A stretch of 5,060 bases of DNA from Alphaproteobacteria bacterium (GTDB taxonomy: Bacteria > Pseudomonadota > Alphaproteobacteria > Rhodobacterales > Rhodobacteraceae), in assembly GCA_003694465.1 (NCBI GenBank), contig RFKM01000220.1, positions 1 to 5,060 of the forward strand, written 5' to 3'. Positions 1 through 4,981 of the stretch are shown one piece after another. Each line of letters begins with the position of its first letter. Position 1 is the first letter of the stretch. The notes beneath the pieces are model-generated. The model ran no database searches. It was not told where the DNA came from and saw nothing but the letters and a program-made list of their open reading frames with translations. Made by a program: the position numbers and the translations under genes.

Positions 1-1
1 A

Positions 2-697
2 CTGATCGACCTCAGCGACCAGCCCCACGAAGACCGGCCCTTCGTCGATTTTCTGCGCCAGGTCTGCGAGACCTTCGGGGTCGAACACGCGGCCTATGCC
101 GGGATGAACCCGTTCGACCGTTCGATCCACGGTTTCGTCACCTATTCGGAAGAGTGGAAGGCGCATTACGCCGACAATGACCTCGCGCGCATCGACCCGA
201 CGCTTCTGCGCGCCAGCCGCTCGATCGCGCCGGTCAACTGGACGCGCCTGCCGCGCGACACGCTGTTCGACCGGGTGTTTCGCGATGCCGCCGACTTCGG
301 CATCACCACGAACGGCCTGACGATCCCGGTGCGCGGGCCCCATGGCGATGTCGGGATGCTGAGCGTCAACGGCGGCCCCGATGCCGCCGATTGGGACCGG
401 CTCGTGCGCGAGATCGTCGGCGGGCTGCAGAGCGCGGCGGTGCATATTCACGACACGGTGATGCGCAGCGGCGAGCTCGGCCGGGTGCTGCACACGGCGC
501 AGCTTTCGGCCCGCGAGCGCGAGGTGCTGCAATGGATCGCCGTCGGCAAGACCCAGGCCGATGTCGGCGACATCCTTTCGATTTCCGGGCGCACCGTCGA
601 GGTGCACCTGCGCTCGGCCCGCGAGAAGCTCGGCGCCCTGACCACGGCACAGGCCGTTGCCCGCGCCATCGGCATGGGCCTCATCTACCCCGCCTGA
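2..697 (+). CDS. luxR: LuxR-family AHL-responsive transcriptional regulator, 5' end cut by the window edge
   Basis: This is a cytoplasmic quorum-sensing receptor and transcription factor. The frame is open to the left edge, so the Met at 104 is internal: the 34 codons before it (LIDLSDQPHEDRPFVDFLRQ...) belong to the protein. 231 residues are visible, and alignment to TraR numbering suggests only about five are missing. The N-terminal autoinducer-binding domain keeps the pocket residues: visible W52, Y56, D65, P66 and W80 match TraR W57, Y61, D70, P71 and W85, and a Gly near 105 lies in GITTNGLTIPV. The C-terminal GerE-type helix-turn-helix (about 168-229) starts LSAREREVLQWIAVGKTQAD and keeps the invariant Glu, Leu and Gly of that domain. 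With these positions kept and luxI directly downstream, it is probably an active receptor rather than a degenerate solo. Whether it activates or represses cannot be told from the protein. Function is confident; the true start lies outside the window. Confidence 0.95.
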   Translation: MIDLSDQPHEDRPFVDFLRQVCETFGVEHAAYAGMNPFDRSIHGFVTYSEEWKAHYADNDLARIDPTLLRASRSIAPVNWTRLPRDTLFDRVFRDAADFGITTNGLTIPVRGPHGDVGMLSVNGGPDAADWDRLVREIVGGLQSAAVHIHDTVMRSGELGRVLHTAQLSAREREVLQWIAVGKTQADVGDILSISGRTVEVHLRSAREKLGALTTAQAVARAIGMGLIYPA

Positions 698-703
698 GCC
701 AAG

Positions 704-709
704 GATACG
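704..709 (+). repeat. Isolated GATACG half-site upstream of luxI
   Basis: The hexamer GATACG occurs seven bases after the luxR stop codon. It is identical to the left arm of the inverted repeat at 743-759, whose left arm begins 39 bases further on. Three copies of one hexamer, two direct and one inverted, therefore lie within 56 bases of the luxR-luxI gap. It may be an accessory regulator half-site, but a lone hexamer could be chance. Confidence 0.3.
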
Positions 710-742
710 GGAAACCCCCAATAGCGCGCGCACACGCCTGCC

Positions 743-759
743 GATACGCTTTTCGTATC
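743..759. promoter_or_regulatory. Perfect 17-base inverted repeat, candidate lux-box-like operator
   Basis: GATACG (743-748) and CGTATC (754-759) are exact reverse complements around the 5-base centre CTTTT. The dyad does not extend outward. Dyads of 16-20 bases upstream of luxI are the usual LuxR target, so this is the best candidate site here. Its centre at 751 is only about 31 bases before the luxI start codon and its end is 8 bases before the Shine-Dalgarno sequence. A classical activating lux box centred about 42 bases before the transcript start would put that start inside the luxI coding region. The site therefore suits a repressor operator, or a small leader hairpin in the mRNA, better than class II activation. 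Confidence 0.55.
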
Positions 760-767
760 ACACACCC

Positions 768-773
768 AGGAGG
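768..773 (+). promoter_or_regulatory. Strong ribosome binding site of luxI
   Basis: AGGAGG, a full match to the anti-Shine-Dalgarno core, lies 8 bases before the ATG at 782. It fixes that start codon and suggests efficient translation of the synthase. Confidence 0.85.
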
Positions 774-781
774 CGACTGCG

Positions 782-1657
782 ATGATCATAATAATCGATG
801 CGCTGAACAAACACGAGTTCACCGGTGTTCTTGACGAGATGTTCAAACTCCGAGCGCGCGTCTTCGCGGGCCGTTTGGGCTGGGAAGTCCACGTGGAAAA
901 CGGCCGCGAGATCGATCAGTTCGACGCGCTCGACCCGGCCTATGTGGTCGGTCTCGACGAGGAGGGGCATGTCATTTCCTGCGTGCGCGCGCTGCAGACC
1001 ACCGGGCCGCACATGCTCTCCGACGTGTTCTCGGCCATTCTCGACGGCGAGCCGCCCCTGCGCAGCGCCCGGCTGTGGGAATCGACCCGCTTCTGTGTCG
1101 ATACCCAGCGCCTCGGGCGCGGGCGCGGGCCGAACACGGTTTCGCACGCCACCTGCGAGCTGATGATCGGCTCGCTGGAATTCGCGATGAATTCGGGGAT
1201 CGAAGACATCGTCACGGTGATCGACCCGGTGATGGACCGGGTGCTAAAACGCTCCGACTGCGCCCCGCACGGCTATGTCGGCAAGACGGTTCCGATGGGC
1301 AAGGTGCCGGCGATGGCGGCGCTGCTCGACTGCACGCCCGAGCGGATCGGCCGCATCCGCGCCTTCGCCGGGATCGAGCATGACGTCTTCGCCACCGAAG
1401 AGCAGCTCGCCCGCCTGCGCGACAAGCCCGCCGCCCCGGCGGAGCAGAACGTCGTCTCGCTCTCCGGCGCGCGGACCCGGCGGGCCGTCGAAAACACCGG
1501 CGCCGAGGGCAGCAGGATTGCCGAATACCTGATGGAACAGGTGCGCGATTCGGCGACGTCTTCGGAATATGAGGCGGCGCGCGCGTTGATCGACCGGCTG
1601 TCGAAGCGCGAGGAGTTCCGCTCGCTCGAACGCCTGATCGAGCGCGCGCAGCACTGA
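782..1657 (+). CDS. luxI: LuxI-family acyl-homoserine-lactone synthase with a C-terminal extension
   Basis: This enzyme makes an N-acyl-homoserine lactone signal from S-adenosylmethionine and an acyl carrier (acyl-ACP, or acyl-CoA in some members) in the cytoplasm. All the hallmark residues of the GNAT-like family are visible: R24, F28 and W34 in LRARVFAGRLGWEV, D45 and D48 in EIDQFDALDP, R69 in CVRALQ, and E100 and R103 in LWESTRFCV. The start is set by AGGAGG eight bases upstream. The protein is 291 residues, against about 190-230 for typical members. The recognisable synthase fold ends near residue 205-210, then comes a Pro/Ala/Arg-rich linker (about 213-243) and a charged, probably helical tail (244-291). 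In the family, an S-G-W-like turn often follows the strand after the active site; here it reads RSDCAPHGY. The gene lies directly after its likely cognate luxR. The acyl chain made cannot be predicted from the sequence. Confidence 0.96.
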   Translation: MIIIIDALNKHEFTGVLDEMFKLRARVFAGRLGWEVHVENGREIDQFDALDPAYVVGLDEEGHVISCVRALQTTGPHMLSDVFSAILDGEPPLRSARLWESTRFCVDTQRLGRGRGPNTVSHATCELMIGSLEFAMNSGIEDIVTVIDPVMDRVLKRSDCAPHGYVGKTVPMGKVPAMAALLDCTPERIGRIRAFAGIEHDVFATEEQLARLRDKPAAPAEQNVVSLSGARTRRAVENTGAEGSRIAEYLMEQVRDSATSSEYEAARALIDRLSKREEFRSLERLIERAQH

Positions 1658-1730
1658 AACGCAACACGGGCGCCCGCTGTTCGGGCACCGTCGCATGGCC
1701 GCGCCTTGCGTCCTCCCCGTGGGGCACGGC

Positions 1731-1751
1731 ACCGGCAGACGGTTTTTCTTT
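1731..1751 (+). terminator. Weak candidate terminator after luxI
   Basis: ACCG (1731-1734) can pair with CGGT (1740-1743) around a 5-base loop, followed directly by TTTTCTTT. The T-rich tract is unusual in this GC-rich DNA and lies about 75 bases after the luxI stop. Nearby GC stems (GCCCG/CGGGC at 1672-1686 and CCGTG/CACGG at 1717-1729) add structure. The final stem is only 4 bp, so termination is an inference. Confidence 0.3.
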
Positions 1752-1779
1752 CCGCGCGCCTCGCCTATCGTCGCGCGGA
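1751..1779. repeat. 8-bp inverted repeat abutting the ycgN start codon
   Basis: TCCGCGCG (1751-1758) and CGCGCGGA (1772-1779) are perfect reverse complements around a 13-base loop. The last base of the right arm is the A of the ycgN ATG. In the mRNA this could fold the initiation region into a GC-rich stem, and no clear Shine-Dalgarno sequence is visible here. CG-alternating arms arise easily in such GC-rich DNA, so a function is uncertain. Confidence 0.4.
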
Positions 1780-2228
1780 TGACGAATCACTTGCGCCACC
1801 GCTTCTGGGAGCTGCCGCTCGCCCGCCTCACCCCGCAGGAATGGGAGGCGCTCTGCGACGGCTGCGGCAAGTGCTGCCTGAACAAGCTCGAAGACGAAGA
1901 GACCGGGCAGGTCGTCTTTACCCGCGTCGCCTGCCGGCTGCTCGACGATGCCACCTGCCGCTGCGCGCAATACGAGATTCGCAAGCAGTTCGTGCCCGAA
2001 TGCATCGTCCTGACCCCCGAAACGATCGGCCGGGTCGCCTATTTCATGCCCGCAAGCTGCGCCTATCGGCTGCGCCACGAGGGAAAGGCCCTGCCCGACT
2101 GGCACCCGCTGGTCACCGGCCGGCCGGAGAGCGTGCACGAAGGCCATTCGGTGCGCGGCATGACGGTTCCCGAATTCGAGATCGACGAGGAAGACTGGGA
2201 AGACTACCTGATCGACGAGGATCTGTGA
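1779..2228 (+). CDS. ycgN: YcgN/UPF0260 family cysteine-cluster protein
   Basis: The product is a 149-residue cytoplasmic protein of the YcgN (UPF0260) branch of the CxxCxxCC proteins, whose biochemical role is not established. The core CDGCGKCCLNKLEDEETG gives C26, C29, C32 and C33, followed by C52 in VACRLLD, C60 and C62 in CRC, C75 in VPEC, and C94 in PASCAYRL. WHPLVTG and ESVHEGHSVRG are also family blocks. The cysteine spacing suggests metal or Fe-S binding, an inference. The frame opens further left at 1695, but the Met at 1779 gives the family's usual length (E. coli YcgN is about 150 residues) and the extra 28 residues (MAAPCVLPV...) do not look like the family. No clear ribosome binding site precedes either Met. 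The last 18 residues are strongly acidic, 11 of them Asp or Glu. The aldolase gene follows after 83 bases and may be cotranscribed. Confidence 0.93.
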   Translation: MTNHLRHRFWELPLARLTPQEWEALCDGCGKCCLNKLEDEETGQVVFTRVACRLLDDATCRCAQYEIRKQFVPECIVLTPETIGRVAYFMPASCAYRLRHEGKALPDWHPLVTGRPESVHEGHSVRGMTVPEFEIDEEDWEDYLIDEDL

Positions 2229-2298
2229 GCCGTTCCGGCACCGGCGGAAGAGATGCTTGCGCTTGCCGACCGACAGCCGCTAACTGGCCGGCAGAAAA

Positions 2299-2303
2299 AG
2301 AGG
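2299..2303 (+). promoter_or_regulatory. Ribosome binding site of the threonine aldolase gene
   Basis: AGAGG, inside a purine-rich run, lies 8 bases before the ATG at 2312. It decides the start of a frame that stays open far upstream across ycgN. Confidence 0.7.
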
Positions 2304-2311
2304 ATTTCGAG

Positions 2312-3388
2312 ATGTTCTTCGCTTCCGACAATGCCGGCCCTGTGCACCCGAAGGTGATGACCGCGCTCGTCGCCGCCAACGAGGGCCATGCCTTGCCCTA
2401 TGGCGCCGACGATCTGATGACCGCCGTGCGCAGCCATCTGCGCGAGGTCTTCGAGGCCCCCGAGGCCGCCGTCTATCTCGTCGCCACCGGCACCGCCGCC
2501 AATTCCCTGGCGCTGGCGACGCTCTGCGCCCCTTTCGAGACGGTGTTCTGCACGCCGGTCGCCCATATCCACGAAGACGAGTGCAACGCGCCGGAGTTCT
2601 TCACCGGCGGCGCCAAGCTCACCCTTGTCGGCGACGGGGCGAAGATGTCGCCCGAGGTGCTGCGCGCCGCTATCGCCGCCGAGGAAAGCCGCGGCGTGCA
2701 TGGGCCGCAGCGCGGGCCGGTCTCGCTGACCAACGTGACCGAACGCGGCACCGTCTACACGCCCGGCGAGATTGCCGCCCTTTCGGCCGTGGCGCGCGAT
2801 TTCGGGCTGAAGGTGCATCTCGATGGCGCGCGCCTTGCCAATGCCCTCGTTGCCACCGGCGCCAGCCCCGCCGAGATGACATGGAAGGCCGGGGTCGATG
2901 CGCTGAGCTTCGGCGGCACCAAGAACGGGCTGATGGGGGTCGAGGCGGTGATCTTCTTCGATCCGGCCCATGCCTGGGAATTCGAGCTGCGGCGCAAGCG
3001 CGGGGCGCATCTGTTCTCGAAACACCGCTACCTCTCGGCGCAGATGCTCGCCTATCTGGAAGACGGGCTCTGGCTTGAAAATGCCCGCGCCGCCAATGCC
3101 GCCAATGCCCGCCTCGCCGAGGGGCTTCAGGCGTTGCCCGGCGTGCGTTTCTCCCATCCGCCCGAGGCCAACATGAGCTTTGCCGCCTGGCCGCGCGCCG
3201 GTCACCGCCGCCTGCATGAGGCCGGGGCGCAATATTACCTCTGGGAAGGTCAGCTCGAAGGCGACGACCCCGAAGAGGCGCTCACCGCCCGGATGGTCTG
3301 CGACTGGTCGGTCACCGACGAGATGATCGACCGTTTCGTCGCCCTCGTGCGCGGCGAGGCGGCGGGCGAAGAGAACGTGCCGGGTTGA
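2312..3388 (+). CDS. ltaE: Low-specificity L-threonine aldolase, PLP-dependent
   Basis: This cytoplasmic enzyme cleaves L-threonine or L-allo-threonine to glycine and acetaldehyde, and belongs to the beta-eliminating lyase (fold-type I PLP) family. The protein is 358 residues, close to the usual 340-360. The phosphate-binding segment is VATGTAANSLAL (57-68). H85, in TPVAHIHEDE, is placed to stack on the cofactor. D171 and R174 lie in VHLDGARLANA, where the Asp contacts the pyridine nitrogen. K204 in SFGGTKNG is the Schiff-base lysine. R327 in ARMVCDW is a likely substrate-carboxylate ligand. The SFGGTKNG form resembles the Pseudomonas-type enzyme more than E. coli LtaE. Its open frame reaches back to 1706, but that part is a shadow of ycgN. 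The start at 2312 has a Shine-Dalgarno sequence and begins with the family-like MFFASDNAGPVHP. Other aldol substrates such as beta-hydroxy amino acids are possible. Confidence 0.94.
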   Translation: MFFASDNAGPVHPKVMTALVAANEGHALPYGADDLMTAVRSHLREVFEAPEAAVYLVATGTAANSLALATLCAPFETVFCTPVAHIHEDECNAPEFFTGGAKLTLVGDGAKMSPEVLRAAIAAEESRGVHGPQRGPVSLTNVTERGTVYTPGEIAALSAVARDFGLKVHLDGARLANALVATGASPAEMTWKAGVDALSFGGTKNGLMGVEAVIFFDPAHAWEFELRRKRGAHLFSKHRYLSAQMLAYLEDGLWLENARAANAANARLAEGLQALPGVRFSHPPEANMSFAAWPRAGHRRLHEAGAQYYLWEGQLEGDDPEEALTARMVCDWSVTDEMIDRFVALVRGEAAGEENVPG

Positions 3389-3415
3389 GAAGAATTCGCC
3401 CGCCCGCGGCGCCTT

Positions 3416-3442
3416 GCGGCCCGGGCTTGCGCCTCGGGCCGT
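3416..3442. terminator. GC-rich hairpin between convergent genes, possible bidirectional terminator
   Basis: CGGCCCG (3417-3423) and CGGGCCG (3435-3441) are perfect reverse complements. One outer G-U pair, and inside it a G-U and a G-C pair, lengthen the stem to about 10 pairs around a 7-base loop. It lies 28 bases after the aldolase stop and 26 bases from the hydrolase stop on the other strand, where a shared terminator is expected. Neither side has a T-run, so it may act with Rho or only protect the 3' ends. Confidence 0.4.
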
Positions 3443-3467
3443 TGCATTCGATCTCTGGTGACGTGTC

Positions 3468-4274
3468 CTAGACCTTCAGGAAGGCCGCGATCTCGCCGGC
3501 GACATTGACGGGGTGGGTGAGCGGCGCCATGTGCCCCGCGCCCCCCACCAGAACCCGGCGCGCCTTCGGCAGGCGCAGGGCGAGCGCCTGCATCGTTTCG
3601 GTCAGCACCGGCGGCGACAGCGTGCCCTGCATGAGCAGAACCGGCGCCTTTATCGCCTCGAGCCGGCCCGGTGCCAGAAGGCCGGCGGCATCGTCCATGG
3701 TCACCGGGTTCTCGACCGCGATGAGGTCGATCCGCCGGGCCATCCCCTCGCGCGCGGCTTCGGGCAGGCCCGACCATGGGGTTTCGGGGTTCATCGCGTC
3801 GTTGAACATGGCGGCGGCGCGCATCCGGTCGCCCTCGGCCAGCGCCGCCTCGAAATCGGCCCGGAAGGCGGCATGGGCGGCGTGGGCCGGCGTCTCGCGC
3901 AGGGCCGCGACGAGGGGCGGTTCGATCAGCGTCAGGCTGCGCACCAGATCGGGGCGTGTCATCGCGAGGCGCAGCCCGACAATGGCGCCGAAACTGTGGC
4001 CGACGATGTCGGTCGGCTTGCCGGCGAGCTCGGCGGCGATGCGCGCGGTCAGATCGAGCAGCGCCACCGCGCCGCCCTCGCCCGCCCAGCCGGCGCTCTG
4101 GCCATGCCCGGGCCTGTCGAAGGCGGTCATCGCCAGCTTGCCCAGCAATTCGGCCTGCACCCGCGACCACGCCCCGGCCCGCGCCAGCGTGCAGTGGATG
4201 AACAGCGCCCGGCGCACGCCCCTGCCGGCAGTCTCCACGTGCGTCGGGAAGCCGGCAACGGTCTGAAGGGTCAT
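3468..4274 (-). CDS. Alpha/beta hydrolase of unknown substrate
   Basis: The product is a 268-residue soluble alpha/beta-hydrolase-fold protein. The nucleophile elbow is VGHSFGAIVG with S94 as the likely nucleophile, and H248 in GGAGHMAPL is the catalytic histidine. FDRPGHGQS (52-60) is the usual segment after strand four. Two details differ from common members. The oxyanion-loop HG motif reads FIHCTLA (25-31), with Cys in place of Gly. The position after strand seven that usually holds Asp reads MQGTLSPP, so E118 in LTLIEPP, after strand six, may be the acid residue. The start codon overlaps the stop of the upstream isomerase gene as ATGA (4271-4274), and no clear Shine-Dalgarno sequence is seen, so translation is probably coupled. 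Candidate activities include esterase, lactonase or C-C hydrolase; the sequence does not decide between them. Confidence 0.9.
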   Translation of the reverse strand: MTLQTVAGFPTHVETAGRGVRRALFIHCTLARAGAWSRVQAELLGKLAMTAFDRPGHGQSAGWAGEGGAVALLDLTARIAAELAGKPTDIVGHSFGAIVGLRLAMTRPDLVRSLTLIEPPLVAALRETPAHAAHAAFRADFEAALAEGDRMRAAAMFNDAMNPETPWSGLPEAAREGMARRIDLIAVENPVTMDDAAGLLAPGRLEAIKAPVLLMQGTLSPPVLTETMQALALRLPKARRVLVGGAGHMAPLTHPVNVAGEIAAFLKV

Positions 4275-4870
4275 TTCAGATCGTCGAGGTGGAGGGCGAG
4301 ATCGTCGAGGCGGTCCTGCCCCCAGAACACCGCGCCATCCTCGGTCACGAAGGAGGGCGCGCCGAAGACGCCGGCCGCGACCGCCTCTTCGAGGTTGCGC
4401 GCATAGGTTTCGGCGCCGCTCAGAAGCCCGCTGTCGGCAAGGGCCGGGTCGAACCCCGCGCCCTCGAGCGCCGCCCGGATCACCGCCTCGTCGGCGATGT
4501 CCTTCTCCTCGGCCCAGCAGGCGGCGAGGATCGCCCGCACGAGGGCGAACATGTCGCCCCCGCCGGCCGCCTGCGCGGCGATGATGGCATAGGAACTCGG
4601 CGCCGGGTTGGTCGGAAAATGCTTCGGCTGCGGGTTGACGGGAAGCCCGGCAAGGCGCGCCTGTCGGGCGATGTCGGCCAGCCGATAGGCCTGCCGCGAG
4701 GGGTGGCGCTGGCCGACCGGCGTGCCCCCGGTGCGGGCAAAGAGCGCCATGATGTCGAGGGGCTTCCAGGTCAGATCGAGGCCGCGTTCGCGCGTCAGCG
4801 CCTCGAGCCGGGGCAGCGCGATGTAGGAATAGGGCGAAATGGTGCTGAAAAAGACGTCGATTTTCGGCAT
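4271..4870 (-). CDS. 2-hydroxychromene-2-carboxylate isomerase family protein (DsbA-fold, kappa-GST-like)
   Basis: The product is a 199-residue soluble thioredoxin-fold protein. Characterised relatives such as NahD use glutathione to isomerise 2-hydroxychromene-2-carboxylate in naphthalene breakdown. Here S12, in FFSTISPYSYIAL, matches the catalytic serine that binds glutathione (Ser11 in NahD). P172 in GVFGAPSF is the cis-proline of the fold, and WGQDRLDDL (183-191) is the conserved end block. KPLDIMALFARTGG and FPTNPAPSSYAIIAAQAAGG are family-like blocks I recall from Rhodobacterales members. The start at 4870 is preferred over the ATG at 4903: it has GGGAGA upstream, begins at the family's usual point, and the candidate promoter overlaps the 4903 ATG. 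No naphthalene genes are visible, so its natural substrate is open; a general glutathione-linked isomerase or detoxification role is possible. It overlaps the hydrolase gene by four bases as the first gene of a two-gene operon. Confidence 0.93.
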   Translation of the reverse strand: MPKIDVFFSTISPYSYIALPRLEALTRERGLDLTWKPLDIMALFARTGGTPVGQRHPSRQAYRLADIARQARLAGLPVNPQPKHFPTNPAPSSYAIIAAQAAGGGDMFALVRAILAACWAEEKDIADEAVIRAALEGAGFDPALADSGLLSGAETYARNLEEAVAAGVFGAPSFVTEDGAVFWGQDRLDDLALHLDDLK

Positions 4871-4876
4871 TTTCGT

Positions 4877-4882
4877 TCTCCC
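4877..4882 (-). promoter_or_regulatory. Ribosome binding site deciding the isomerase start
   Basis: On the - strand GGGAGA, containing GGAG, lies about 6-7 bases before the ATG at 4870. The alternative ATG at 4903 has only AGGG two bases before it, too close to serve. This favours the 199-residue form. Confidence 0.75.
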
Positions 4883-4904
4883 GCGCGCCGTTGTTGTGGC
4901 CATG

Positions 4905-4932
4905 ACCCTAGCCCGGTGCTAAGCGGTGTCAA
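4905..4932 (-). promoter_or_regulatory. Candidate sigma-70 promoter of the isomerase-hydrolase operon
   Basis: On the - strand a perfect TTGACA (-35, 4932-4927) is followed after 16 bases by TAGGGT (-10, 4910-4905), which matches TATAAT at only three positions including the key T, A and last T. Transcription would start near 4898, about 28 bases before the ATG at 4870 and downstream of the ATG at 4903. The -35 match and position are good, the -10 is weak. Confidence 0.5.
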
Positions 4933-4971
4933 CGCTGCATCGCCGCGATTCTGTCACGGGCCAAGACCATC

Positions 4972-4976
4972 GGGGA
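4972..4976 (+). promoter_or_regulatory. Ribosome binding site of prs
   Basis: GGGGA, in GGGGAAGACC, ends 5 bases before the ATG at 4982 and supports that start. No convincing + strand promoter could be picked out in the divergent region 4871-4981. Confidence 0.6.
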
Positions 4977-4981
4977 AGACC

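Noticed and set aside
657..686. TTGCCC ... TCATCT inside the end of luxR as a luxI promoter
   Set aside because: Both boxes match the consensus poorly and lie in conserved coding sequence; no convincing luxI promoter could be chosen.
1672..1729. Small GC stems (GCCCG/CGGGC and CCGTG/CACGG) as terminators of luxI
   Set aside because: Each is only 5 bp and not followed by a T-run; such stems are frequent by chance in this base composition.
1695..1778. Upstream 28-residue extension of YcgN starting at the ATG at 1695
   Set aside because: The residues do not resemble the family and the segment contains the T-rich tract and hairpins of the intergenic region; the Met at 1779 gives the normal length.
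1212..2147. 311-codon - strand frame across the luxI end and ycgN
   Set aside because: It spans two well supported + strand genes and a gap, and its later half is almost entirely Arg/Ala/Ser/Pro.
1706..2311. Open frame continuous with the threonine aldolase for about 200 codons upstream of its start
   Set aside because: It overlaps ycgN in another frame and is Arg/Pro/Ala-rich (for example RRDRAGRLYPRRLPAARR), typical of a GC-rich shadow. The Met at 2312 has a ribosome binding site and the family N-terminus.
2204..3232. 342-codon - strand frame opposite the threonine aldolase
   Set aside because: The + strand reading has all PLP-enzyme motifs; the antisense frame is rich in Gly/Ala/Arg/His with no coherent domain.
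3250..4170. Long - strand open frame of 306 codons overlapping the hydrolase and the aldolase end
   Set aside because: Low-complexity Arg/Gly/Ala/Pro composition in another frame of the real hydrolase gene, with no domain motif.
3505..4406. Two long + strand frames (3505-4266 and 3513-4406) opposite the hydrolase gene
   Set aside because: They are antisense shadows: the - strand hydrolase has a clear GHSFG elbow and catalytic His, whereas these have no recognisable motif and biased composition.
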